A stretch of DNA of 64,000 nt from Trifolium pratense (GCF_020283565.1 NC_060059.1:47822572-47886571); one strand, 5' to 3'; shown: positions 1-12,322, counted from the first letter of the stretch. A program made the numbers and translations. The notes: a model not told the origin generated them from the sequence alone.

Positions 1-28
1 ATGCGATAAACTAGAATTAGTCAATCAC

Positions 29-58
29 TTATTTATTTATTTATTTATTTATTTATTT
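29..58. repeat. (TTTA)n microsatellite
   Basis: About seven uninterrupted TTTA units are visible. It is a simple repeat with no coding context. Confidence 0.9.
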
Positions 59-286
59 CTTGAGTGTTTGTTTTACTCTATTGAGTAGAATGAGATCTTT
101 TAAATGGTTTGATGTATATACTGTGATGAGCAGCAAAGCTAAAGAACACTTTGGTTAGTGAATAGAGGTTCATTGCAATCTTTGTGCGTGAGTGATTTGG
201 AAATCAAGGAATAAAACGTTTTCAAGCAGAAGCCAGAAAGACAATGAGATTAAATTGTTGGTAGAGGATGTAAAAGTATAAGTAAA

Positions 287-404
287 AGTAAAAGCATTTG
301 ATTTTGAAATATCTCTGGTTATGGTTGACAGTAAAAGCATTTGATTTTGAAATATCTCTGGTTATGGTTGACAGTAAAAGCATTTGATTTTGAATATCTC
401 TGGT
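287..404. repeat. 43-bp tandem repeat, about 2.7 copies
   Basis: A 43-bp unit beginning AGTAAAAGCATTTG starts at 287, 330 and 373. The last copy is shortened and lacks one base. The first two copies look identical, which points to a recent duplication. Confidence 0.9.
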
Positions 405-811
405 GTACGAATCCCCTTTATTGCTTTGGGTTAGTGCTTTAGAATTAGGATAGTGGTTATTCAAGCTGGAACAAGTTGTATTGGATAGTAGTAAAACCGA
501 GGCTTAATAGAATGAAAGGTTGTTGAAGTTATGTGCAAAATGTTAACTTTTTACATCTGTTGTACTGTTTTTTTACCAAGTCTTTCTGTAATGTTTTACT
601 GCAAATTGTGTGATCAGATTTGATAAAATAAGAGCATGCTCTCTACCAAAGTCACTTAGAGAGAGTTTATGAAATGTGTTGGTTTGATAGAATAGTATGT
701 TTGTGATGGGAGGGTTGCAATTGTAATTGATGTATTGAGGTTGGCTGCTACATAAGCCAATATATAGTTTTAGGTGGTAAGTGTATTGGCTAATTGGCTT
801 TGATGTGGTTC

Positions 812-925
812 TGTCATGAACCGGTGTATGATTTATGGCCTAATCGTAGCATCAGTTGAATTATGGATTGTCATGAACCGGTGTATGATTTATGGCCTAA
901 TCGTAGCATCAGTTGAATTATGGAT
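812..925. repeat. 57-bp tandem duplication
   Basis: A 57-bp unit beginning TGTCATGAACCGGTG occurs at 812 and again at 869. The copies look identical. Confidence 0.9.
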
Positions 926-1164
926 TATTGTGTGATTACAAAAAGAAACTTTGTCCTGCGTCAAGACTAAGGCTCATCCTGAAGGAACTCCACACCCAAA
1001 ATTCATCATCACACATGTATCATCCTTCGAAGGATGATCTCCGTTCAGAGGGCAACCTACCAATTACGACGAGAATCACTCGGCCTCAATGGGATTTTCT
1101 CCCTAATTCTTCTCATGAGCTCTACTATATAAGGACCTCCACACTCGAAGCATAATTTCTTATA

Positions 1165-2102
1165 GGCTTAAATGCAATTTTAGTCTCCCAAGTTTCATAA
1201 TTGTGCAATTTTAGTCCCCCAAATTTCTTTTGAGCAATTTTAGTCCCTCAAGTTTCATAATTGTGCAATTTTAAAGTCCCTTGTTCACATGTGGTTAGAT
1301 TGATGTGAAGTCTATTAACATACACCTTATACACCTAATCGTCTCTTGCATTCTCATCTCCCTCGTTCTTTCTCTACGAACCAATCACACTCTCAACCCA
1401 GTTTCTCTTTCTCTCTGCCTTCTTTTCATCTCCCTCACTTTCTTCTCTACCATGAAATTAAAATGGGTCACCTGAAATTTTGAAAAAAGATAACAAATTA
1501 GCTTTAAAATTAAGAGAAGTGATGAACCAAATATAAACCCAATGGAAACAATGGAACCGTGAGAAGAGTTCTTCAACACAACAACATAGACACAACAACT
1601 CAAAAACAGATCAACCATAGAAACCCAAACGCAGCAACACAGTGAAAGAGTGGAAATTGTGAGGTATGCTAGTGAGAAAGGTGAACCATGATGATGACGA
1701 CTATGAGAATTTTGCAGGTAAAATACAATTGAATCCGACCAAATTAACATTTGGATTTTCAACTTTGATGCATTTTTTTAGGAAAAAATCAGTGCATGTT
1801 TGTGTTGTTTGGTGTGGTTCGATGCATCAAAGGAAGAAGAAGGCAATGAGAAAGAGAATCTCGGTTGAGCGGATAGGTTGGTCAGAGAAAGAATTTGGGG
1901 GAGTTGGGAAGAGAAGATATGATTATTAGGTATAGACAGTGCATGTTAATATCATAGACCTTTCAACAAATCCAACCACGTAAAGTATGAGGCTTTAAAA
2001 TTGCACAATTATGAAACTTGAGTGACTAAATTGCTCAAAAGAAATTTGAGGGCCTAAAATTACACAATTATAAAACTTGAGGGACTAAAATTGCATTTAA
2101 GC
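1165..2102. mobile_element. Non-autonomous Mutator-like element
   Basis: The element has long terminal inverted repeats of about 118 bp. The left end begins GGCTTAAATGCAATTTTAG and the right end is its imperfect complement (about 1985-2102). It is flanked by an exact 9-bp direct repeat, TTTCTTATA, at 1156-1164 and 2103-2111. Long inverted repeats with a 9-bp target duplication are diagnostic of Mutator-like elements. The TIR holds internal repeats of a motif like CAATTTTAGTCCC. There is no transposase, so it would need help to move. The interior (1284-1984) looks less repetitive than the ends and may be captured sequence. Confidence 0.85.
1660..1929 (+). other. Possible captured exon-like sequence inside the Mutator-like element
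   Basis: Within the element, an acidic stretch near 1690-1720 is followed by a GT at about 1718 and, after a T-rich run, an AG near 1790, then a lysine/arginine-rich open stretch ending at 1929. This looks like exon, intron, exon, as expected if the element captured gene fragments (Pack-MULE). I recognise no protein family, and the opposite strand is also open at 1385-1762. It could be chance. Confidence is low. Confidence 0.2.
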
Positions 2103-2295
2103 TTTCTTATAACCGCCTTCTGTCTTTGAAAATGTGCATTTGGTTGCATAGAGAAATGAAGAGTTGATTGAAGATAAAAAACCTTGAGGTCAAGGAGAAA
2201 GATAAGATTGTCAAATACGAGAGTAAGTGAACTCGTTTTGTTTATGTGATTTTTTTTTGTCAAGTAGTATAGTGGCTAGAAAATTCACCATTTGA

Positions 2296-2619
2296 TGCGT
2301 TTGATTCGTAAAACAGCAAGAATTGGACAAAACAGCACAAGACAAAACAAGATAATACAGGACAGGACAAAACTGTACCGGATAGATATATGACGATAAA
2401 TATTTTTATATTCGAAAATAAAAAAGGGTATTTTTGTATTTTTTATATTTGTACTGTGGACAAAAAGTTGTCATGTGGTTTAGTGAGGGACAAAAAATCT
2501 TGTTTTTGTCTTGTTCCTTGCTACCTAATTTGTCCAGTTTGATAACCAATTTCAAATCAAACAGAGTACAACAAAAGTTGTTCAATCCAGTCTCCCGTTT
2601 TTTAGCAGATCAAACACAC
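2296..2619. mobile_element. Probable MITE
   Basis: The left end contains GCGTTTGATT and the right end contains the near-complement ATCAAACACAC. The interior is rich in GACAAAACAAG-type repeats on one side and TTGTTTTTGTC on the other, so it could fold back. I could not define a target duplication, so the family is uncertain. Confidence 0.35.
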
Positions 2620-3263
2620 TTTTAAGGTGGATAAGTGGGATGACCGTAGAGATTTGAGATTTACCTCATTAAAATAATGTCAAAAAAATATATACATGAC
2701 ATATAATCTTATATAATTTTCTCAAAAAAAAAAAAAAAAAAACTTATAGAATACAGTAAATGCAGTCCTGACCTTTCACACATGCAACCAGACTCCATTA
2801 TTTGTGTTTTTTTTTTTCACAGAATATTTGGGGGTTGTATATGCATATGCAGCTATATATTGAGACCCTAAAAAAAATATAACATGCATATGTAGTGCAG
2901 CCATATATGTTATCTTTTAATCTATCTTTGTTCAACAAATTTTGCCCTCCTCTCAACACAAAATTGAGAACATGCATATTCAGCCGTGAATGGATCCTCT
3001 CACTGTCAGAGTCACAGTCACATTCTCTCACCACACATGAATATTTTTTATGTTAATTATAAGGATGCCTATTTTTTATTTACAATTTAAATGAAAATTA
3101 TTCTTTTCTACTTTTTGGTATTTTTATTAAGGGTCATTATTCGAGCCACTAAATAGTTGGACCGACCTTAAATAAATGCATTGTTGATTCAAAAATTCAA
3201 CTCAATCATTAAAAAAAAATGATATGAACAAAAGCAGATTAATAAAGAAGAGAAAAATCAAAT
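2620..3263. other. Non-coding AT-rich stretch
   Basis: This holds poly-A near 2725-2742 and poly-T near 2808. Nothing gene-like is visible. A 78-codon minus-strand open frame here has no recognisable motif. Confidence 0.5.
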
Positions 3264-3279
3264 GTGAAAACTTTTTTAA

Positions 3280-3765
3280 ATGAGTTTATTCAAGTTCGCG
3301 TGTCCATCAAATGGAAACCCAAATAATGCCTCTTGTGGGGGTATTTTTAGGAATTATTCTGCAAAATTTGTATTTGGTTTTGCTGAACCTGTAGGTATTA
3401 CCACTTCCTACTTTGTTGAACTTTGTGGAGCAATGAGGGCTTTTGAAATTGCTTCTCAAAAGAATTGGCACAATATCTGGATTGAAACTGACTCCACTTT
3501 GGTTGTTTCAGCTTTTCAAAATCCTGATAAACCAGTTTTTTGGTCTCTAAGTAACAGATGGAAAAATGTTCTCCACTTGGCAAAATCCATGAATTTCATT
3601 GTCACTCACATCTTTAGAGAAGAGAATCAAGTGGCTGATCTTATGACTAACCCTGGTCTTACTTTAATTTCGATAGCATATTTGCAAGAAGCTCCTTTGT
3701 TTATTAGGGACTGTTTTGATAAAAACAAGTTAGGTATACCTTGTTTTAGATTATGCTCTTGTTAA
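3280..3765 (+). pseudogene. Plant RNase H-like domain fragment (LINE-type or stray RNase H)
   Basis: The 161-residue frame matches the RNase H-like domain found at the C-terminus of plant LINE polyproteins and in small plant RNase H-like proteins. Visible motifs are CGGIFRNY, the glutamate in VELCGAMRAFEIA, the aspartate in WIETDSTLV, and a final ADLMTN (usually AD.LAN). The first catalytic aspartate of the usual N-terminal strand is absent. Sequence resembling that strand (IKCEN) lies just upstream near 3256-3270 in another frame, so a frameshift removed it. A T-rich then A-rich tract follows at about 3860-3885. The domain is therefore probably inactive. It could be the 3' end of a truncated LINE or a decayed host gene. 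Confidence 0.6.
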
Positions 3766-3880
3766 TGGAGTTTTGGTTTGGTCCCTTACATGTAATTTGT
3801 TTTTTCAGTTTGTTTGCTTAATATATTTTCGGGTGGAGTGCGTTTTGACTCCACCTCTTTTGTTTTTTTTTTTTTAAAAA

Positions 3881-4537
3881 AAAGTTTACGTGTCCATCCA
3901 AGTAAATTGGATTCATTTCCGAGTTTACTAAAATCTGAATTTACATATGAATCAACTCGAGATTAGCAATGTATCAATTTGGTAAAAAATAACTTATGGC
4001 TGATGGCTGATAGTTTCTAGCTGATATGCTGATTGAAATATTTGGTAAAATTAGCGGTTCAACTGACTGACAAATGTAAAATGACATAAAAGAACATCTT
4101 TATTTCAATAATTTTCTTTTTATCAAATTAATATTATTTAAGATACTTAAGAATTTAATATTTTAAGTTTATTTTATTTTTTTTACAATATTTTAAGTTT
4201 ATTAATTCAATAAATATATCTTTCAAATATTATTATTAAACAAATTTTTATATGCTGAATTTTAATTTTTTTTTGGAGCTGATATACTTTATCAAAAAAT
4301 AACAACAAAATCTATTCACAATATAGTATAATGGTTAATTATAGTAAGGTACGATCTTGTCCAACAAAATATCATAGCTGTTTTCATTTAGGTGGTTGAA
4401 GTCGACGAGTATTACGTTTGCTTTAAACTACCAAAGCTGGTGGTCTAGTCCTCTACTTTGTTTGTGCCTTGTATGACTTTTGTATATGTTTTTGATTGTT
4501 TGATTCTCTTGTAAACTTTTGTAGTCTACCTCGGTAC
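3881..4537. other. AT-rich stretch, possible left part of an interrupted MITE
   Basis: Around 3985-4070 there are repeats of AGCTGATATGCTGAT type together with TTTGGTAAAA, weakly echoing the other orientation of 5900-6050. The solo LTR at 4538-5576 may have landed inside one older element. No gene is visible. Confidence 0.25.
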
Positions 4538-5576
4538 TGTTGGAACAAAATTGATTTAAAAATATTTGCCCCTAAATCTATTAAGGTTTTGATGATAACA
4601 AAGTATTAATGTACAATTGGAGATACTAAAAATTTATTTTAAGTGTGCAGAACTTAGATACAGACAAGCTCTGAAGAAGGCTCAGAAGTTAAGTTCTCAG
4701 AGTTTCGCAAGAACTCAGAAGATAAGAATCTTCAGAAGTTATATGCGTCAGAGGATGAAGACATCAGAACTTGTTAAAGTCTGAAGTTAATCAAACTCTG
4801 ATGTATATCTTGGTTTGTGTGAAGATTCGTATTTGAAGGTCAACTCTCTTACCAATGAAGAAAAGGACCTCTCAACTTTGATCAGAACAGCTACTTACAT
4901 TTTGTCTGTCCATAAAGGAGAACGTGACTTGTCTGACTTCTTAGCTGAATAAGGAAAGTTTTCTCTGCACATGGTCAAAGTTGCTGAAACTCTTACTCAG
5001 TTTTAGAAACGACCAAACTGCATCAAGACAGGTGCATGAAGACAAAAGGTTATCTTCAACAACGGTCATCTTTGCAACGACTCTTTCTCAGTTATATATA
5101 TACTAGAAGAATCAGATTGCAAAATATAACAATTACTACACACGCTCGAACAATTTCTCATTTGCGAATACAAGCTCTGAACCTCTGAACTCGTGATTTT
5201 CACTCTTAGTCCAAATACTCTGTAGTTTTATATACTCACTGTATTTGATCTTAAAGGTTCTCTTAAGAGCATTTGTATTACAATCAACGAACTTTATTTA
5301 CTTCGTTAGATTGTGGTGAAGTCTCTTGCTGTGTGCTTGAGCAATTGTAATCTTGTGTGATTATAGTGAAATCCCTTGGAAGTGCAAGGGGACTGGACTA
5401 CTCTCGTTTTATGAGAGGAACCAATATAAATTTGTTGTGTGCTTTTCTCTCCCTCTGATCTTGTTATTGTTTGTGCTTTTATCCGCTGCGAACTTAGTTG
5501 AGTTAAGAACTTTGAAAAAGTTTTAACTTAGCTAAAACACAATTCAACCCCCCCTTCTTGTGTTTTCACACCTTTA
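4538..5576 (+). mobile_element. Solo LTR, Sirevirus-type copia (family B)
   Basis: It begins TGTTGGAACAAAATTG and ends in CACACCTTTA, the terminal CA having mutated to TA. It is flanked by the exact 5-bp duplication GGTAC (4533-4537 and 5577-5581). It closely resembles the LTR at 56738-57800 along its full length of about 1.04 kb. No internal retrotransposon sequence adjoins it, so it is a solo LTR left by recombination between the two LTRs of a full element. Confidence 0.92.
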
Positions 5577-6224
5577 GGTACGTCTTGTGCTAGGGAGGCT
5601 GATTTAGTTAATATATCTCATTTTGGCTTGTTCAAAAAAATTATAGTAAGATACGTTGTTTCAAAAAAAAAAATATAGCAAGGTACGTACCTATGAATTG
5701 ATAAAAAAATAATATGCTTTAGCCTTCATATTTGAAAATAGATAATAAGGCAACGTTAAAACATACAATATACATGCGATTTTAAAAGAAACAACGTTAA
5801 AACATGCATTTATTTATTTTATTTTAAATTCTAATGATAATAAATTATAAAATGTAAATATGGATTTTAGTTAAAATAATAAGGGTAAAAGAGGAAGAAA
5901 AAATACAAAGCTAGAAGCTATAAGCTCAGAAGCTATAAGTCAGTAAAATAAGCTAAAGTTTTTTCTGAAAAGACGGTTACCAAACAAGTCTTTTAGCTTA
6001 TAAGCCATAAGATAAAGCTAAAAGCTAGCTTTTTTGGCTTGCCAAAGAGACCCTTATAGAATTGCCTGAGTTGTAAGATTCCAGGTGTTAACTCACAATA
6101 TTAATCTTTAGCGAAGGACATTAACTTGATGCATCCACCTCCTTGCCATTTTCAGTCTCATAGCCATGGTTTAGACTTTAGATATGTCTAGCAGACACAG
6201 AATGTAACAGAAGTACAAAACACA
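5577..6224. other. Non-coding, with a hairpin-like MITE end
   Basis: Around 5910-6055 there are clustered inverted AGCTATAAGCT and TTAGCTTATAAGCC motifs, then TACCAAACAAG and GGCTTGCCAAAGAGACCC. This matches the look of a legume hAT-like MITE terminus. No target duplication could be fixed. The rest is AT-rich with no gene. Confidence 0.35.
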
Positions 6225-6666
6225 GGGCGATATGAGGATTCTTACTTGGGAACAAACCCAATAAAAATTTATTTAGGTGAAAATCTCATGTACGGTTCTG
6301 TAATAGAGATAGGAACAGTAATGTCATCACCGACTAGGATTATCTAACAGTTTAAGTACAGTTGATATAGTTGATGCGCAATCAAAATATGGTTTTTGGG
6401 GCTGGAATTTGTGGCGTCAACCTATGGGTTTCATCGTTTTTCTAATTTCATCACTAGCAGAATGTGAAAGATTACCTTTTGATTTACCAGAATTTCTTCG
6501 AAGCAGAAGAGAATTAGTAGCGGGTTATCAAACAGAATATTCGGGTATTAGATTTGGTTTATTTTATGTTGCTTCCTATTTAAACCTTTTTATTTCTTCA
6601 TTATTTGTAACAGTTCTTTACTTAGGCGGTTCAAATATCTTTATTCCGTACATATTTGTGGTTTTT
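6225..6666 (+). pseudogene. ndhA: Nuclear copy of plastid ndhA (3' end of intron plus exon 2)
   Basis: The encoded stretch ([43 protein letters not shown]) is subunit NdhA of the plastid NADH dehydrogenase-like complex, a thylakoid membrane protein of photosystem I cyclic electron flow. Upstream, 6276-6300 holds GAAAATCTCATGTACGGTTC, which fits domain V of the ndhA group II intron. Exon 2 starts near 6340. Breaks include substitution of the usual PEAEEELVAG by [13 protein letters not shown] and an early end. With intron and exon both present the transfer was DNA-mediated. Without exon 1 it cannot be functional. Confidence 0.9.
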
Positions 6667-6669
6667 TAA

Positions 6670-8321
6670 AATTAAATGAAAAAAGGTTAAATGATGTGAC
6701 AATTTAAATTTTATTTTAACTTTTTAATTTTTTGAGTGTGTGTCTAAATAGCTTTTTCTTGAGTTTGTGTCTAATTAAGTCTTTATCAGGCCAATAAACA
6801 TGGGAAAGTGAAGATGGATCTACTATGATAGCATTTGACTTTTCTCTATGTTTGCAAGCAATAATACACACAATTAAAATATATTTGAGAAGAAAATGAA
6901 AAATAAATATATGCTCCTAAGATTCAAATTCAACTCCTAATTTATCAATGTTTTTAAAAATATTTTTGACTTATAAATGTTTAGAATAATTTCATATCTC
7001 TAATCCATTTGTAACCCTGAAAATTTCAAAATAAAAATAAAAATCTGGAATTTAAATGGTATGACTATACTTTGAGGGACTATATTTGTGAAACCATATT
7101 TGAGAGATAGTAGGGAAATGTATGGTAGAATCATATTCGTTTAACTTGTAAAAGACAAGACTTGATTGTCTTAAAAAATTAAGAGACCAAATGGAAAGAA
7201 TGTCATTTTCACTCGTTTCGACCAAAACAAAATGTCATTTTCTCCTTAATTATATTTCAATTTGGTATATATACATAATTGTGCACATAAATAATCAAAA
7301 ATAGTTAGTTGACTACATGACTTACACATGGTGTTTGAGCTTTTTTAGAAATCACTAGATTCTTGCTTCAATCTTGGTTCACATGTTATTTTCTCTATGG
7401 TTTCTAGTTTGTTCACGTGTACTCACACACATGACTCTTTCTTATCCACATCATCTGATCCATGTGTACTCAAAATCTAAATGTTTAAAATTGGAAATAA
7501 AATTATCCGATCACTTTAACCGATACGTATAAAAAATATTCGTTAAGAAATGTCAACTTTTAACGAATATTTTTTGTTAATAAAGCCTACATTTTTCATG
7601 CATGTTTACACACTATGTTATTTAAAGTCGCCATGTATGTGATTTCGACAAACTCACTAGTTTCTTCCCGTTCAATTAAAAAAAAAAAAACAGATGACAC
7701 CAACCGGTCAAACAAAAAATGAGGCAAATTTTTTCTAGTATATGCGACGTTCTTTATCACACCAAAAATACCAAGGCCAAGCAGATCATTCACACTATTT
7801 TATATAAATAGTTAAATATATTTAGTCTGATCAATACTATTTCTTTATGGAGAGCACAGACACAGTATAATGAATATTCAGTTGCATGTTGATATTTTAT
7901 AACTCGAGTTTGAATAAGCATCCGCATTTAAGCCATATCATATGCGGTATGCACCATGGCTTTCTGAATAATTTAATGTCTTTTTAGTAGTATCATAAAG
8001 ATTCTATGGAATCCATATCCACCCACTCCACATCACTATGTTTATGGGCATCCAAAACTTCCTCCAATACTAGACTAGTTGTCATTTTTTTTTATTTCTT
8101 CTTCTAGTTAACGGTAATTATAGTGTCTTTGAACCTATAAGCACCCTAATGTATATAGTTTATGCTATTACTACCGTGAACTTAATCTCTCTATGAGTAT
8201 CGGGGGAGAGCTGAAGTGGAACCACTTAATTAATGCAAAAACTGACATCAAAATAAAATTAAACTGATGGTGAAAGCATAAAAAAAATTTCAATCTTATG
8301 ATTGTGACCGTAAAATATATT
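6670..8321. other. AT-rich intergenic stretch
   Basis: I see no gene, no clear inverted repeats and no target duplications. Small open frames at 7596-7793 and 8171-8371 on the minus strand show no family motif. Confidence 0.5.
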
Positions 8322-9361
8322 TGTTGGGTTTTGAATATTGGCTTCAATTTTGCAAAAAAATCATAAGCCAACTGCTATACCCAGATGCCGTAGAATGCCT
8401 ATACAGCATGTGTCTCCAGGAAACAGAACACGCTATAACTCTGTTTTCATATCTTTTGAAGATTTGATTTACAAATATGACTGTGCTTATCCAGCAAGCT
8501 AAAAACGCGCTTTCTACTGAAAGATATTAAAAAGGCGGTTTGTTTTATTTGTTACAAAAATATATTTCAATATTTTTTTTTTCAAATCTTTTAGTTGAAG
8601 AAATATTTTTTTGGAGTATATCTTTTCTCAAAAATATATTTTTGGGATTGAAGAGTTTGTTGAAGATTTATTTTTCCAGCAAATCTTGCGAGATGTCATT
8701 GAAGATTTGATCAAATAATTCTGAAGATTTAACTTGAAGACCAAGATTATTGAAGACTATAAATACATAGGCCTAAACGATGTATTCTTCATGTATTCTA
8801 AACCGTGTTCTACAAAGCGTGAGTTTTAGGGTTTAAAGTGTTTTTAATTGTGAGTCTTTTTTGTATCACATTGATGCAAGCTTAGGACTGTGTTTAAGTT
8901 GTAAGTTGTGTACTTACTCCGAAGCTTTTAAGCAAAGAGGGTAGGTACGATTAAAGATTCAACCTTAAGTTTTTAAGTACGGGTTGTTATCGTTTGTGTC
9001 TTTGAAGGGTGACTTCACAATTGGTTTGTTACTGAGTTTAAATCACAGGTTGTGTGATTGAGAGGAAGTGAGAGGAGTCTCATATCTAGGAGTTCCTAGG
9101 TAGAAGTTAGCACGGGTAGTGATTAAGTGAGGAGTTGTAAACGAGGGAGTTTAGCTCTGAATTAATACTACTGATAGTGGATTTCCTTCCTGGATTGGTA
9201 TCCCCCAGATTAAGTGTGTTTACACTGAACTGGGTTAACAAACCTACTGTGTTCTTTATCATTTTGCACTTTATTATTTTGTTAGTCTGCTGCGTTATAT
9301 ACATAAGACAACTGTTGTAGCATCTGTCACAGCACTTGTCCACAGCGTGCCAGAAATTTCA
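8322..9361 (+). mobile_element. Solo LTR, Sirevirus-type copia (family A)
   Basis: It begins TGTTGGGTTTTGAATATTGG and ends GTGCCAGAAATTTCA. It is flanked by exact 5-bp duplications ATATT at 8317-8321 and 9362-9366. Read in this direction it is a diverged relative of the LTR at 16812-17789 (reverse strand). Shared segments include GATGCAAG.TTAGGACTGTGTTT, AAGCTTTTAAGCA and GGATTGGTATCCCCCAGA. No coding sequence adjoins it, so it is a solo LTR, older than the family A element in this window. Confidence 0.88.
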
Positions 9362-9555
9362 ATATTAAGTCATATGGGTTTTGAAATGAATATTTAAATA
9401 AGAAATGAAAAAGGAAGAAAGAGATAAGTAGAAGATATGGCATTAGTGGTGTTTTAAGAGCATCCACAATGGAGAAATCCAATTTTGGGTACCTAAGTGG
9501 GTGCCGTGTGTACACCTAATTTATTTATAATTTTTTAATAATAGTACCTAATAAG

Positions 9556-12322
9556 TGTAACACCCTTAATTTACCCCTTTATTTTATTTTCGAAAAAGTT
9601 AATTTCATTTACTTAATAAGGATATCACACTTACTCCAATACTAATTCCTCAAATGATTAAAAATCATGCAGCGGAAAATACAAAAATAATATAAGTTTC
9701 AAAGTCCGAATTGAAATTACTGAATCAAGTGACATAGCTCAATTGTTATAAAAATTTAACAACATAATTAAATAAAAATTTCTCCCAACAACATCCTAAC
9801 AGAGCGACTCCAAATAAATAGCAAAACAACAGCTATCCGAACACATCATCTATGATTCGTCTCCTACCTGAAAATCTACGGTTGCACACCGTAGGGCCAA
9901 GCCAGAAGGGGAAATGTAAAGGTGAGTCAAAATACATCAAGAAAGTAACTGAATTAAAACAACGCAATAACTAACAACATCGTAAACAACAACAAGACCA
10001 CCTAAGCGGATGACCACGCACATTCATCAGTCAACCACAATCATCAATCATTAATTAAATAAAGAGAAATAACAACAACATTTAAATAAAGAAATATAAT
10101 TAAAATGCATGCAATGCGCCTAGACTCGCTACATGCATGTGGTACCGATAGCAACGTCATTTCTAGTTTTACATCATAGAGGATCAACATCATTATAAGC
10201 AACGTCATTTTCAACTTCATTAGGCAACGTCATTTTCAACATCATTTATACAACTTCAATAAGCAACGTCATTAGACATATGAATGAATGCATGTCATGT
10301 TATAATAAGCAACGTCAATAGGCAACATCATTTAACAACTTAGATAGACAACTCCATCATCATTATAACAACATCAATAAACAACGTCCATAAGCAACTA
10401 CAACAATAACAATTACAACATCATAATTTCGGCACAACTCCAACATCATTAAAATAAATAATTCAACATCGTTATAACCACGTAGCTCAACATCATTATT
10501 CGACGAAACAACAATTCAAACAACACAATTACTATCAACGAGCAACGACTTAAAACAACACTGATACCCAACAATTATTAACAACTTCGATTACAACACC
10601 AACTAAAACTCCATAACCCAATTAATCATTCACTCCTCTCAGGATAACAACTTATTACTCGTCTTTAACCTAACCCTTAACCTAATTTAACTCAGTTTAG
10701 TTTATCAACGAAACGAATGAATTTTAAATCAATTTAACTAATAAAATTGTGAAATAAATTCAAATCCTTAAGATTACATAAAACCAAGGAGAGTGAAATA
10801 CACCAGAGGGTTGCAAAATATTCAAAATACCCTACATAAAATTTTGGGAAATTTTCACGAAATTATAATATTTTTAATCACCTTTTTATTCCAAATAATT
10901 AATTAAAAATAGCTACGAGTGTCCAAAAATTACCAAAGAGGTACCAAAATTTCAAGAAAATTACTTACTATTTTTCTATAAAAATAACTTTTAAAAAAAC
11001 GATCTCCTTGCACTCGCACACGCCCTCACGCGCCAAACTCGCGACTGGGCGTGACGCGCGGCACTGTTCATTGTCTTCTTCACCCGTTTTCTGCAAACGG
11101 GTCACGCGACCCGGTTACCCGACCCGAACGTATCTCCCTCGTTTCTTAACGGAATTCGATGTTATTTATACCGTTTTGATCGTCATTAAATTTTAGAAAG
11201 TTTCGCCGTATTAGTTTTTAAACTCGGCGATCGAATCATATATAAAAAGGAGACTAAAGTTCTCTTTGAAATTCAACAACAACACCATTAAAATCATGCA
11301 AAAGCTCTCGGTTTTGATTAGTTTTCAACCCTTATGAATCCCAAAATTTTAAAAGATTTATAGACACGTTTAAAACACATTAGAATACTCGAAAACGTTT
11401 TAAAATTGAGAATCATTCAATTACGAAAATTTAAACTCTTAACAACTCAAGAACAATCCCAAAATTGTAACAACTCTCTTAAACTGATTTGGACACTTAA
11501 ATTATTATGAAAACTGAGTTTTGTTTATTAATAGGCCAAAACCACAATTCATCCGATTTTAGTGTTTTTCTTTTACAAAATAATCAACCCTTGAACCCCA
11601 AAGTACCTCTTATTCACGAAATAGAACACACAAATCATAATATAAGGAAATTAGAATCGGATTTAGATTCCTCTCAAATCAAAACAACAACGACGACAAT
11701 AACAACATCAACATCAACATCATAGAAAAAGGAAGCATAAGAGCAACAATTTAAGCACACACATAATAAGTACATCAAATATTCCTATTGAATTCAGAAT
11801 TTCAAGAGTATAAAGCTCCCTTACATGGATTGCAGTGAACTCGCTAAATTGAGATTAAGCTTTTCCTTCCTTTGCTTCTCTTCACTCTCCCATGAGCTCT
11901 TTCTCTTCTCTCACTCACTAACACTATTTTTTTGTGTTTTTTTTTGTTATCAATCATCATACTTCTTCTATCAACTAATGTCAATAAACAACTACATTAT
12001 TATTATTAAAATGTGACATTATTATTATTATTGAAATGTTTTAATGAGAATTAAAATTATGTTTCTTCTCATTTATCTCTTTCTCTACCATTTTCTTATC
12101 TACACCCCCTCTATGCTTCCAACACCTTTTTATTTTATTTTTTAATTAGCAACGTCATTATTTTTATTTATCAATTATTTAATTATTCGTCACAAAATAA
12201 TTAAATAAACATCGTCAATCAACACCACATAAACATCGTCAATCAACACCACAATAAGAAAATCAACACCACAACAACTAAATAATTAAATAAAATGAAT
12301 TCTAATTTTTTGGGGCGTTACA
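9556..12322 (-). repeat. LTR of a worn Tekay-like Ty3/gypsy element
   Basis: It runs from TGTAACACCCTTAAT to GGGGCGTTACA, with terminal inverted TGTAAC/GTTACA. At about 2.77 kb it is long, as is usual for Tekay-type chromoviruses. A polypurine tract (ACTCTCCCCCAC on this strand, purine on the other) adjoins the right end, so this is the 3' LTR of a minus-strand element. It contains many CAACGTCATT-type short repeats (10150-10390) and a GC-rich palindromic cluster at 11005-11135. Confidence 0.8.

Larger units (their letters stand above)
1..1164. other. AT-rich non-coding stretch with short repeats
   Basis: I see no gene here. The short open frames lack family motifs and run through the tandem repeats listed separately. 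The stretch ends where a Mutator-like element begins. Confidence 0.5.

Noticed and set aside
222..464. An 80-codon minus-strand frame
   Set aside because: It covers the 43-bp tandem repeat and its sequence is repetitive for that reason.
913..1155. An 80-codon plus-strand frame
   Set aside because: It has no recognisable motif and begins in the 57-bp duplication.
10150..10390. Possible CRISPR-like array of CAACGTCATT repeats, and similar repeats at 51170-51480
   Set aside because: The units are irregular, spacers are not uniform, and they lie in plant LTRs. No CRISPR array is expected or seen.
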